Shown: piece after piece, positions 1-9,350 of the stretch | Layout of the letters: every line of letters starts with the position of its first letter | How positions within the stretch are numbered: the first letter of the stretch is position 1 | NCBI GenBank assembly: GCA_030674155.1 | Contig: CM060328.1 | Coordinates: forward strand, 36,011,816 to 36,075,815 | DNA length: 64,000 bases | Reading direction: 5' to 3' | Origin: Stramonita haemastoma | Taxonomy: Eukaryota; Mollusca; Gastropoda; Neogastropoda; Muricidae | Made by a program: the position numbers and the translations under genes | The notes under the pieces: model-generated | What the model was told of the DNA's origin: nothing | The model's input: only the letters and a program-made list of their open reading frames with translations | Databases searched by the model: none

Positions 1-818
1 GATGAAGAAGTCCTTGCAGTGATAAAGAAGTCCTTGCAGTGATGAAGTAGTCCTTGCAGTGATGATGAAGTCCTTGCAGTGATGAAGTAGTCCTTGCAGT
101 GATGAAGTAGTCCTTGCAGTTATGAAGTAGTATGTTCAGTGATGATGAAGTCCTTGCAGTGATGAAGTAGTCCTTGCAGTGATGATGAAGTCCTTGCAGT
201 GATAGTAATGATGAAGAAGTCTTTGTTGTATTGATGAAGTCTTTCCAGTAATGAAGAACTTGCAGTGATGAAGAAGTCCTTGCAGTAATGATGGAGTCCT
301 TGCAGTTATGATGATGTCCTTGTGGCAACCGTAGTCCTTTTCATGACAAAAAAGTCTTTGCAAAGATGAAGAAGTTCTGCAGTGAGAAAGACATCTTTGT
401 GGTGGTGAACAAGACCTTGCAGCAATGAAGAAGCCATTGCAGTGATGAAGAAGTCCTTGCAGTGATGAAGAAGTCTTTGCAGCAATGAAGAAGTCCTTAA
501 AGTAATGAACAAGTCTTTGCAGCGATTCCTTGCAGTGATGAAGAAGTCCTTGCAGAGGTGAAGAAGTCATTGCACAAATGAAGAAGTCCTTCCAGAGTTG
601 AAGTCCTTGCAGCAATGAAGAAGTCCTTGCACCAATACAGATGTCATTGCAACAACAAAGTACTCCTTTCTGTGACTAAAAAGTCCTTACTTGGATGGAA
701 AAGTCCTTGCAGCAAATAACAAGCCACCAATAAGTCCTTGGAACAATCAACTTTTCCCAGCAGCGACAAAAAAGTCCTTGCAGCAATAAAGAACTCAATT
801 TCACAGTGGATATTAAAC
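1..818 (-). repeat. 20-bp array A, copy 1; candidate exon
   Basis: The unit GAAGAAGTCCTTGCAGTGAT is repeated with variants. On the minus strand the unit has no stop in any frame and, because 20 is not a multiple of 3, it encodes a 20-residue repeat (core SSLQGLLHHCKDFF) whichever frame is used. The plus strand meets TGA in every frame. The right edge is an acceptor-like site: minus TTACTGATAG then GTTTAATATCC. The left edge lies outside the window. The longest open stretch is 136-615. No known protein family is recognised. It may be coding, a non-coding exon, or only a satellite. Confidence 0.6.
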
Positions 819-1049
819 CTATCAGTAATAGATAAATGCATAAATTATTAGCCAAAAACACAAACTTTACTTTCACCTGACATTGACTATTTTTCAATGG
901 ACAATCAAACCAATCTTGTTATTAAAAATAGGAATTTCAAGCTTGACACAAAATGTATAATGCCGACAAAAACACACACATCAGAAAACTATATTTTGTG
1001 GGTTCTCAAACCTATTTTTCACCCCATATTTTCTTTTTTCTTCTTTTCA
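819..1049 (-). other. Linker L1, copy 1
   Basis: This non-repetitive linker between arrays A and B recurs at 10,839, 20,602, 27,078 and 32,418. It holds no convincing reading frame. Copies 1, 3 and 4 are one subtype; copies 2 and 5 form a second subtype that has lost the acceptor AG at the A-array border. Confidence 0.7.
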
Positions 1050-2057
1050 TGTGTGAGGCCTCCAACCAGCTTTTCTTTTCCCCATTTTTTCCTTTCTTTC
1101 TTTTTTTTTCTTCTTATGTGTGGGGCCTCCAACCACCTTTCCTTTTCCCCGTTTTTTCCCCTTTTTTTTAATATGTGGGGCCTCCAACCACCTTTTCTTT
1201 TCCCCGTTTTTTTCCTTCTTTTTTTTTTATATGTGGGGCCTCCAACCACCTTTTCTTTTCCCCGTTTTTTTCCTTCTTTTTTTTTTATATGTGGGGCCTC
1301 CAACCACCTTTTCTTTTCCGCGTTTTTTTCCTTCTTTTTTTTTTATATGTGGGGCCTCCAACCACCTTTTATTTTTCCCCGTTTTTTTCCTTCTTTTTTT
1401 TTTTTATATGTGGGGCCTCCAACCACCTTTTCTTTTCCCCGTTTTTTTCCTTCTTTTTTTTTTTATATGTGGGGCCTCCAACCACCTTTTCTTTTCCCCG
1501 AAGATTTCCTTCTTTTTTTTTAATTTGTGGGAACTCCAACCACCTTTTCTTTTCCCCGTTTTTTTATGTTTTTGTTTTGTTTTTTATATGTGGGGCCTCC
1601 AACCACCTTTTCTTTTCCCCGTTTTTTTCCTTCTTTTTTTTTTATATGTGGGGCCTCCAACCACCTTTTCTTTTCCGCGTTTTTTTCCTTCTTTTTTTTT
1701 TATATGTGGGGCCTCCAACCACCTTTTATTTTTCCCCGTTTTTTTTCCTTCTTTTTTTTTTATATGTGGGGCCTCCAACCACCTTTTCTTTTCCCCGTTT
1801 TTTTCCTTCTTTTTTTTTTTATATGTGGGGCCTCCAACCACCTTTTCTTTTCCCCGAAGATTTCCTTCTTTTTTTTTAATTTGTGGGGCCTCCAACCACC
1901 TTTTCTTTTCCCCGTTTTTTTATGTTTTTGTTTTGTTTTTTATATGTGGGGCCTCCAACCACCTTTTCTTTTCCCCTTTTTAAAATTTTTATGTGGGGCC
2001 TCCAACCACCTTTTCTTTTCCCCGTTTTTTTCTTTCTTTTCTCTTCTTCTTTTCCCC
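1050..2057. repeat. Array B, copy 1 (polypyrimidine satellite)
   Basis: About 17 units of 50-67 bp. Each has a conserved core containing GGGGCCTCCAACCACC followed by TTTTCTTTTCCCC, then a T/C tract of variable length. Proteins that could be read from it (WGLQPPFLFP on plus, GKRKGGWRPH on minus) reflect base composition. A 355-bp block (markers cgaagatttcc at 1,499 and 1,855) is duplicated inside the array. The purine/pyrimidine asymmetry favours triplex (H-DNA) structures. Confidence 0.85.
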
Positions 2058-2103
2058 TGAATTAACATCACTACTATCCACCACTCACCCAAAATTCCTG
2101 TAG

Positions 2104-2288
2104 ATGAGACTATTAGCTGCAAACGCATGCAGAAGACCTTGCACATATGTTAAGACTGTTCCGCTTTTCAAAAGAGTAGGCCATTGTGTGCTGGTGGGAA
2201 CAGATGACAAAATTTACACAACTGCATACACGCAGGGACTGGATGTAAAAAAGCACACGAGTGCTTATTCCATTATCCTCGATATAAA

Positions 2289-2291
<3 letters not shown>
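2104..2291 (+). mobile_element. SINE-I, 5'-truncated
   Basis: This is the 3' half of the SINE-I family, recognised by cttgcacatatgttaagact, the aaaagagtaggccattgtgt block and the end attatcctcgatata. The tRNA-like head seen at 11,597 is absent; array B ends just upstream. Confidence 0.7.

Positions 2292-2321
<30 letters not shown>
2284..2321. repeat. (TA)n microsatellite
   Basis: An AT run at the 3' tail of the SINE-I copy. The same position in copy 5 (33,795-33,855) is longer, and copy 2 has none. Confidence 0.9.
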
Positions 2322-2323
<2 letters not shown>

Positions 2324-2835
2324 TAAAATTCATGCTGCTTTAACAAGTTTGTTGCAGTCCAATCTGCCATGGCATTATCAGTCCTACGGCCACAGCATGG
2401 ATTTGCCCACAATTCACTCTGTCCCTACCCACATCAACAGGTACTTCAGAACTGGAATCTTTTAACAACACATCACAACAAACATCATTTCTGCACTACG
2501 AGATCATAAGAAGAAATTCACTCTGATCAGAAACGACAAAAAACATAAGGTATGGGAAACAACTTTTTCACTAAAAACATCATATATACAAGTAATGGTA
2601 ATTGTAAAGCGACATAATAAAATCATACAAACAAGTACTATAACTCTGCTGCTTTCATAAATTACAAACATCCAGGCTAACCTGTCAACACAATTCAATG
2701 GACAACTGAACAGTATTCACAATTTAAAATGGGATTTCACAACTCACTGTAATAGTAAAAATGATGACATTTAAGCAGCCTGATGTTTTCAACATTATTT
2801 TTTTCCTTTTTCTTCTTCATTTTTAACAACTTTTT

Positions 2836-2882
2836 TGTTGGGCCTCCAACCACCTTTTCTTTTCCCCATTTTTTGTGGGTCC
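2836..2882. repeat. Single B unit within M5, copy 1
   Basis: One B core (GGGCCTCCAACCACC then TTTTCTTTTCCCC) stands alone. Its flanks resemble those of the expanded B arrays: a 'caatggacaa' segment to the left and 'acacaaacatctattaaaa' to the right, compared with 'acacaaacactcattcaaa' beyond array B in copy 2. It looks like an unexpanded sister of array B. Confidence 0.7.
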
Positions 2883-3289
2883 TCCATCTTCCACTTATAT
2901 TTTCATTTTCTAACACCCAAGCTTTATGTCACATACACAAACATCTATTAAAAACAAAGAAACAAAAAATACTTCAAATTCATGTACCAAAACAAGTGAT
3001 TAAAAAGAATACAAAAAAAAAGACCCATACAAACTGAAGTAGGGACACTTTGTCATGAAAAAACATGTACATCCACACATGCAACTGTGGTGCTGGTTTT
3101 ACAACAGAAGCAAAAATCTTGCTTTAAATGTCATGGCTACTTGTCTGTGATAGTCCATGATAGCACCAGTGCACATATTTGCTTGTACTATAAACTATCC
3201 ATCATGTGCATGCATACATACATACAGACAGACATACAAAACATATATATACATTCATACACGCACACACACACACACAAAACATTGTT

Positions 3290-3460
3290 TATGGTCAGAG
3301 CATTGCATATATGCAGTCTGACAGCCTGGGTTTGAGCTACACCCATTCAAACATCATTGCCGAATCCAGTCCTTGGGATGAGACTGTAATCTTGCACACA
3401 TGTAAAAACCTGGTCTGCCTTTTGGAAGAGTATGCCATTGTATGCCAGTAGGAATGGGTT
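3290..3460 (+). mobile_element. Diverged SINE-I-like segment
   Basis: It keeps the SINE-I layout: a tRNA-like 'gtctgacagcctgggtttga' stretch, 'gatgagactgtaatcttgca', and 'gaagagtatgccattgtatg'. Copies occur at 12,880-13,030 and 34,850-35,010. The family assignment is by order of motifs only. Confidence 0.5.
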
Positions 3461-3829
3461 ACTTAAACTCAATCTCTTTTCCTAATTCGCATATCCCTGA
3501 ATAAATACCATGCTACTTTCTCCAAAATATCTATTTTTCTCAAATTTCACTCCTCCCCAAACTCGTTTATTGGTTTCAGGACAGTTCAGATATCATTATG
3601 TCAATGTACCATTGCATCCACCTGCCAGTGTGTTCACATGCAGGATAGGGGTTAGGGTAAGTATAAAAAGTTAGTATCAGGTTATAGTTAGGATTAAGGA
3701 CAGTGCTGTCAGTTTGCATGTATGCATGAATGCATGCATGTGGACACAATGGTATATGGACACCATGGTATTCGAATTTTTCTTTTAATCAAATTTTTAT
3801 TCCCACCAAAAGCTGAGGGTAGTTCTGAG

Positions 3830-4015
3830 GGTTGTTTTTTATTACCCCAACACCACAAAAAAGTGCTGCAAGGCTTTTAGTTGTTTTTTTTTACCCCCAA
3901 ACCAAAAAAATGCTAAAAGGCTTTTAGTTGTTGTTTTTTCTACCCCCAACCAAAAAATTTCTAAAAGGCTTTTAGTTGGGTTTTTTTACCCCAACACCAC
4001 GGAAAAGGCTCCATG
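3830..4015. repeat. Minisatellite of about 60 bp, M5 copy 1
   Basis: About four imperfect units carry 'aaggcttttagttg', a T run, and 'accccaacaccac'. The same spot in the other M5 copies (13,410-13,530 and 35,390-35,510) has fewer units, so copy number differs between macro-units. Confidence 0.7.
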
Positions 4016-5199
4016 GCTGAATTTGTTTTTTAATCCAGTTAAAAAAAAAAAAAGGGGGGAGGAAAAAGATTAAAGTCTTAAGAAAGCCGTTTTATGCACC
4101 TTTGCTATAATTTTCCCTCAATTACATATGTGAAGATCCCGTAATTCATGTCGGTGTTTTGTAGGTTATGGAAACATGAACACATCCAGCATACATCCCC
4201 AAAGTCAGAATGTGGCTACCATCATGGTGGACAAAAACAGCCCCATATGTAAAATCTCTCCATTGGTGAAGCTCACAGCTCTAGGCTAGGAAAAAAGAAA
4301 AGAAAATGTAAATGCATAACACGTACTAAAAAAAAATCACATGTATATATATGCATGCTCACAAACACGCACACACACAGACACAGACACAGACAGACAC
4401 ACGCAAGCCCACTCATATGAGCGCACTTGCACACAAACTCACGTCTCCTACCCATCACTATAACTTTCCAATGGAGAAAAAACAGCAAACACAGACTAAT
4501 CCATCTGCTGTGCTGGCTTTAGTAGCCGACCAATCACTGCATATTTGCAAACAATACTGAGTGCTGCTGTAAAATAAGCAGTGGCTTCCAATGACAAAAT
4601 AAAACACTAAAAACAATTCTAAAATGCCATTCCATTAGCACACACACATAGTTTATACACACAGTACACTAAAAACTGTGCAACTAATCATTTACTTAAC
4701 TTTCCGTATTCATCCTTCATAAACCCTCACATTTTCATCTAGTTGGTTTCAGTTGCAGCGTTACTATATCTACTGACAGATAAAATCTATTAAAAGCAGA
4801 TGATTAAGTCTACAGATTTACAAGCAACACAAAATACAGTCAAACTTACTCAAATCAAAAAAGCATTCTGAGACCAGATTATGTTTTCAATGGACTTTTG
4901 ATCGATACTCGTATGAAATAAAAGTATTTTTGACATACACTCAATTTTTTTTCTCTCTCTGAGGTCTCCACCTTTGTTTGAAAGGGGAGGGGGGAGGGCA
5001 GAAGGGACAAGTATATTTTTATTCTTTTTTTTAGGGGGGGGGGGCTTCTGTCTAGTTTTTTTCTGATTTTTCAAGGCCTTCCACCTATTATTTTTTTCCA
5101 TATTCTTTTGGTGTTTGTTTGGGGTCAGGAGGCAGGGAAGGATATTTTATCTTTTTCTGGGAAAAAAGAAGAAGTGGTCAAGATAAAGCACTGATGCTG

Positions 5200-5787
5200 A
5201 AGAAGGCGTGGTGATGATGAATGATGGTGATAGGGTATATTCTAGTGATGATGTCAGTCCTGTGGACATACTATTTTGGTGATGATGCAATCTTGGCATT
5301 GACAAAGTCTTGGCAATAATGAAGTCGTGGTGTTGATACAGTCTTGGTGTTGACAAAGTTTCTGTGATGATAGAATCTTGATTTTGATAAATTCTGGGCA
5401 TCGATGAGATCTTGGTGATGATAAAGTCTTGATTTTCATTAAATCTTGGTGTTGGTGAAGTCTTGGCATTGATGGAACTCTTGGCGTTAACGAAGTCCTG
5501 GTGATGATGAAGTTTTAGTACTGATGAAGTTTTAGTGTTGATGAAGTCCTGGTGTTGATGAAGTCCTGGTGATGATGAAGTCCTGGTGTTGATTAATTTC
5601 TGGTGTTGATGAATTTCTGGTGTTGATGAAGTCCTGGTGTTGATGAAGTCTTGGCACTGACAAAGTCTTGGTGATGATGAAGTCCTGGTGATGATGACGT
5701 CTTGGTGATGATGAAGTCTTGGTGATGATGAAGTGCTGGTGATGATGAAGTCTTGACATTGGTAAAGTCTTCATCATGATGAAGTCT
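5200..5787 (-). repeat. 17-bp array C, copy 1
   Basis: Units of GATGAAGTCTTGGTGAT and variants (GTCCTGGTGTT, GTCTTGGCACTGAC). The minus-strand main unit is stop-free in all frames. The right edge joins a SINE-II head whose sequence, on the minus strand, ends GCTTTCCCCCAG before ACTTCATC and so looks like a splice acceptor. No clear donor was found at the left edge. Confidence 0.65.
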
Positions 5788-5835
5788 GGGGGAAAGCGAG
5801 CACTCTGACCACTTGGCTATCCTGCCCCAATGTAT
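5788..5835 (-). mobile_element. SINE-II head fragment
   Basis: About 48 bp match the tRNA-like head of the SINE-II copies at 22,350-22,640 and 51,650-51,925, including 'gcgagcactctgaccacttg'. It separates arrays C and A' and is present at the same place in copy 2. Confidence 0.65.
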
Positions 5836-6308
5836 CTTGCAGGGAACCAGTAAATGGGGTTTTTTTGAAGTCCTTGCTGTAATGAAGAAGTCCTTGCAGA
5901 GATGATGAAGTCCTTAAAGTGATGGAGAAGTCCTTGAAGTGATGGAGAAGTCCTTGCTTTGATGAAGAAAAGCTTCCAGTGGAGAAGTCCTTGCTGTGAT
6001 GAAGTCCTTGCTGTGATAAAGAAGGCCATGCTGTGATGAAGAAGTCCTTGCTGTGATGAAGAAGTCCTTGCTGTGATGAAGAAGGCCTTGCTGTGATGAA
6101 GAAGTCCTTGCTGTGATGAAGAAGTCCTTGCTGTGATGAAGAAGGCCTTGCTGTGATAAAGAAGGCCATGCTGTGATGAAGAAGTCCTTGCTGTGATGAA
6201 GTCCTCTTCAAGTCCTGATGGTGGTGAAGGAATCCAGGCGATGTAAAAGTCCAGGTGATGAGCAAACTACAAGTCCCTGTGATATGAAGACCTGGCGATG
6301 ATGACCAT
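5836..6308 (-). repeat. 20-bp array A', copy 1; candidate exon
   Basis: Units of GAAGAAGTCCTTGCTGTGAT and GAAGAAGGCCTTGCTGTGAT, distinguished from array A by CTGTGAT. On the minus strand a stop-free stretch (5,774-6,319) starts with a methionine next to the acceptor-like site (minus TTCCTGATAG, or TGTTCTCCAG 12 bases on). The donor position reads AAG|ATACAT rather than AAG|GTATGG, so a GT donor is missing here and in copy 2. Confidence 0.6.
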
Positions 6309-6682
6309 CTGGAGAACATACTATCAGGAATGGGTTATGATTCCAAAACACAGACAAGGGAGTGGGGTATGAGCAAGGCAAAAACAAAATGATAAAATAA
6401 CAAAGAAAGAAGTAACAAATAATGACAGAACATAGTACACTATAACATTAATGAACCATGACTTTATGCATCCTACTTAAGTGCCATACATCTTTACTTT
6501 ACTATGTACATTTTCTGTTCATAAAAAAACACAATTCAACTTTTTTAGAACATATAGAGTGTGAATGCCACTAATCTTCAAGAGCTGAGAAATAAGATAC
6601 CTTATTAACAGGGCGGTATCAGATCCAGTACAATTAATATCATTTATATATAGAATGAAAAAGATAGGTAACAGAAACATAC
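6309..6682 (-). other. Spacer between A' and D, copy 1
   Basis: This is paralogous to the D/E, E/F and F/G spacers. On the minus strand it starts GTATGTTTCTGTTACC, reads as a degraded reverse-transcriptase segment, then becomes non-coding and ends at an acceptor-like pyrimidine tract. Confidence 0.6.
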
Positions 6683-6692
6683 CTTGAGAACC
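6600..6692 (-). pseudogene. Reverse-transcriptase-like remnant beside array D, copy 1
   Basis: The minus strand encodes a short stretch matching the 'PQGxVLxPxLFxxYINDL' region of non-LTR reverse transcriptases; the clearer copy is at 24,632-24,722. It is too short to place in a LINE clade and has no catalytic FADD motif nearby. Confidence 0.45.
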
Positions 6693-6951
6693 AGTAAAAT
6701 TTGAAGAGGTTTTGTGATGAGGTTATCCTGGTAAAAACAAAGTCCTTGTGATGATGAAGAAGTCTTGTGATGAAGTTATCCTGGTGAAGACAAAGTCCTT
6801 GTGATGATGAAGAAGTCTTGTGATGAAGCTATCCTGGTGAAGATAAAGTCCTTGTGATGATTAAGAAGTCTTGTGATGAAGTTATCCTGGTGAAGATAAA
6901 GTCCTTGTGATGATGAAGAAGTCTTGTGATGAAGTTATCCTGGGGAAGATC
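6683..6951 (-). repeat. 53-bp array D, copy 1; candidate exon
   Basis: About five units of 53 bp carry 'gaagttatcctggtgaaga' followed by 'aaagtccttgtgatgatgaa'. On the minus strand it starts after TTTGATTGCCAG and ends TTCTCAAG|GTATGT, both good splice-site matches. Unlike the other arrays, each unit contains GGATAAC, which gives TAA in one frame, so it is not open throughout. Confidence 0.6.
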
Positions 6952-7379
6952 CTGGCAATCAAACAAACAGGAATACAATAGTATCTAAAAAACAATAACA
7001 AGAAAAACAATATGATCTAAAAACAACAACATACACAAAAACAACACAAATCTGTGCACGTGATAAGCCATTTAAATAATAATTTAAGAAAGAAAAATAT
7101 GAAAGAGGAAATCATCACAGATTGTAGTACATTACTACACTAATGTATCATGACCTTCATCCTGCCCACTATCTTTTTGCATATATTTTTTACAATTTTA
7201 ATCCCTACATTTTTATTTACACCCCCACCCCCCTTTCCAAACTTTACAATATTCAGAATGTAAATCTAAAAAGTCTCCAAGAGCAGAATCATCAGACTTT
7301 TACCCCACAGTACTATAAGATCCTATACAGTCATAATTGTTTGTATAAAATATGGATACAAGGGGAAACAGAACCATAC
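6952..7379 (-). other. Spacer between D and E, copy 1
   Basis: Non-array sequence paralogous to the other spacers. It has a C-rich run at 7,221-7,233 that is much longer at the same site in copies 3 and 4. No reading frame was found. Confidence 0.6.
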
Positions 7380-7875
7380 CTTGCAGGGAACAAGTAAAAG
7401 ATGACTTGTGAATTCCTGGTGTTGATGAAGTCCTGGTGTTGATGAAGTCGTGGTGTTAGAAGTCCTGGTGTTGATGAAGTCCTGGTGTTGATGAAGTCCT
7501 GATGTTGATGAAGTCCTGGTGTTGATGAAGTCCTGGTGTTGTTGAAGTCCTGGTGTTGATGAAGTCCTGGTGTTGATGAATTCCTGGTGTTGATGAAGTC
7601 CTGGTGTTGATGAAGTCCTGGTGTTGTTGAAGTCCTGGTGTTAGAAGTCCTGGTGTTGATGAAGTCCTGTGATGATGAAGGTCTGGTGTTGATGAAGTTC
7701 TGGTGTTGATGAAGTCCTGGTGTTGTTGAAGTCCTTGTGTTAGAAGTCCTGGTGTTGATGAAAAGTCTTGGTGTTGAAGTCCTGGTGTTGATGAAGTTCT
7801 GAGGGTGATAGAAGTTCAGGCGATGATGATGACTGAAGTCCCAGAGGTGATGAAAGTTCTTGGGATGATGAGGTT
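7380..7875 (-). repeat. 17-bp array E, copy 1; candidate exon
   Basis: The unit GATGAAGTCCTGGTGTT gives, on the minus strand, a 17-residue repeat (HQHQDFINTRTSSTPGL) in every frame. An open stretch covers 7,331-7,897. The acceptor is minus GTTTTTTGGACAG|AACC and the donor CCTGCAAG|GTATGG. The non-repeat ends are also open in two or three frames. All four copies of this module keep both sites. The product would be a low-complexity His/Gln/Asn/Thr-rich protein segment of no known family. Confidence 0.6.
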
Positions 7876-8239
7876 CTGTCCAAAAAACAAAACACACAAA
7901 ACATTTTTATCTCAAAAGAGGAAATGGGAGCAGCTTATAAGCAAGGCACTAAAAAAGAAATGACAAAAATTACATTAATAAGGAACAAAAAATCACAGAC
8001 CGTAGCATTGTATAACAATGCATCCACACTTTATACAGTCTTACGCTCCTGCTACATATTTTTACCATTTTTATTCAGTACATTTCTCTCTATAGGAAAC
8101 TCTTCAACTTTAAAATACACACACCATCAACTTCACCTCCAAGAGCAGTGTCATCAAGGTATCTATCAACAGTGTGGTTTCAGCTCCAGTACAATTCAAA
8201 TTATATGAAGAATGAAGAGGACAGGTGACAGAACCATAC
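7876..8239 (-). other. Spacer between E and F, copy 1
   Basis: Paralogous spacer. Its left end (about 8,165-8,240) reads on the minus strand like the reverse-transcriptase remnant with frame changes. The remainder has no reading frame I can support. Confidence 0.55.
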
Positions 8240-8511
8240 CTTGAAGAAAACCAGTCACAGAAGATTTCTGAAGTCCTGGTAATGAAGGCATCCTTGTAGT
8301 GATGAACGAGTCTTTGAAATGATGGAGATGTCCTTGTGGTGATGAAGTCCTTGTGATGAAGTCCTTGTGATGATGAAGAAGTCATTTTAGCAATGAAGTT
8401 GTCCTGATGAAGATGACCCTTTGTAATGAAGACATCTTTGCAGTGATCATGAAGTCCATGCAGCAATAAAAAAAGTCCTTGCCATCAAGAAATTCTGGTA
8501 AAGATGAAGAC
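8240..8511 (-). repeat. Mixed array F, copy 1; candidate exon
   Basis: Irregular units related to array A ('gatgaagtccttgtgatg', 'gatgaacgagtctttgaaat'). The minus-strand acceptor is TTTGTATGATTACCAG and the donor is TCTTCAAG|GTATGG. An open stretch occupies 8,110-8,466 and runs past the donor into the spacer. Confidence 0.55.
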
Positions 8512-8855
8512 CTGGTAATCATACAAACAGAAACACATTATCTTAAAACAGACACATAAGTAATGAGCAAGCCATTTCAAAATAAAATAAAACAACATTA
8601 AGGACAAACAAATAATCACAAAATACAGGAGGTAACATTAACATGTCATGTCTTCATACTGCTCTCTATCTTGTAAAACATGTTTACCGTTTTCATCAGT
8701 AGAGAAAACTTTTCAACTCCCTTACAATACACACAGTATCAATGTCATTTATCTCCAACAGCAGTTTCCACGGACAACTTTACCAACACTGTGCTACCTG
8801 ATCTAGTACTGTTTCAACTGTATAAAAATGAACTCAATAGATGGCAGCACCGTAC
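8512..8855 (-). other. Spacer between F and G, copy 1
   Basis: Paralogous to the other spacers, sharing the stretch that reads 'aatgagcaagccattt' on the plus strand. The reverse-transcriptase remnant is nearly unrecognisable here. No gene was found. Confidence 0.55.
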
Positions 8856-9151
8856 CTTGCAAGGAGCAAGTTAAAAATTAACTTTTAAAGTCCTGGTGTT
8901 GATGATGACTACAGAACTGGCAATGATGAAGACTGAAGTCCTGGTGATGATGAAGACTGAAGTCCTGGTGATGATGAAGACTGAAGTGCTGGTGATGATG
9001 AAGACTGAAGTGCTGGTGATGATGAAGACTGAAGTGCTGGTGATGATGAACACTGAAGTCTTGGTGACTGAAGTCTTGGTGATGATGAAGACTGAAGGTC
9101 TGGTCATGATCAAATTTGAGCAAAAGGTTAAGTTCTCGTGATGATGATTTT
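8856..9151 (-). repeat. 24-bp array G, copy 1; candidate exon
   Basis: About eight units alternate GAAGACTGAAGTCC and TGGTGATGAT. The period is a multiple of 3, so the three minus frames give three different 8-residue repeats (TSVFIITR, DFSLHHHQ and SSPGLQSS), all stop-free; one plus frame is also open (8,896-9,141). The minus acceptor is GTTTTTGACAG and the donor CTTGCAAG|GTACGG. Confidence 0.6.
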
Positions 9152-9350
9152 CTGTCAAAAACACTCACAAAAATACAATATTATCTCAATACAAATGAAA
9201 TAAATCAAGAGCAAGACAAAGTTCTGTGCAATATTTTTTTCCAATCTCAATCAAATCCTCACATAATACAACACAGTCTAACACTGATGCATCACAATTC
9301 ATGCAGCCTACTTTCACACGACAAGTTTTAGTCACAACATCTAAGTAGGA
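9152..9350. other. Spacer to the right of G, copy 1
   Basis: AT-rich sequence, also present at 18,678 and 30,783. I see no gene or repeat other than this recurrence. Confidence 0.5.

Larger units (their letters stand above)
2322..5199. other. Block M5, copy 1
   Basis: A mostly non-array block repeated at 11,901 and 33,856 with high identity. It holds one isolated B unit, a diverged SINE-like segment, short CA repeats (3,258-3,280 and 4,365-4,404), a small minisatellite (3,830-4,015), a SINE-IV-like 3' end near 4,195-4,300 and a G-rich stretch at 4,983-5,042. No convincing coding region was found on either strand. Confidence 0.7.

Noticed and set aside
897..2060. Plus-strand reading frames of 180-290 codons in array B (WGLQPPFLFP repeats), and minus-strand GKRKGGWRPH frames
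   Set aside because: Several frames on both strands are open at once because the unit is nearly pure pyrimidine with few stop triplets. There is no start context, splice structure or conservation of frame between copies.
3640..3715. Interstitial telomeric repeat (ggggttagggt, gttaggatta)
   Set aside because: Only one or two TTAGGG-like units, degenerate, and repeated only because M5 is repeated.
5836..6308. Array A' as an ordinary exon with a non-canonical AT donor
   Set aside because: AT-starting donors of minor introns need an extended ATATCC match, which is absent (ATACATTGG). Loss of the donor is simpler.
1..9151. CRISPR-like direct repeats
   Set aside because: Units are contiguous or nearly so, without unique spacers of constant length, and the DNA is eukaryotic with no cas genes.
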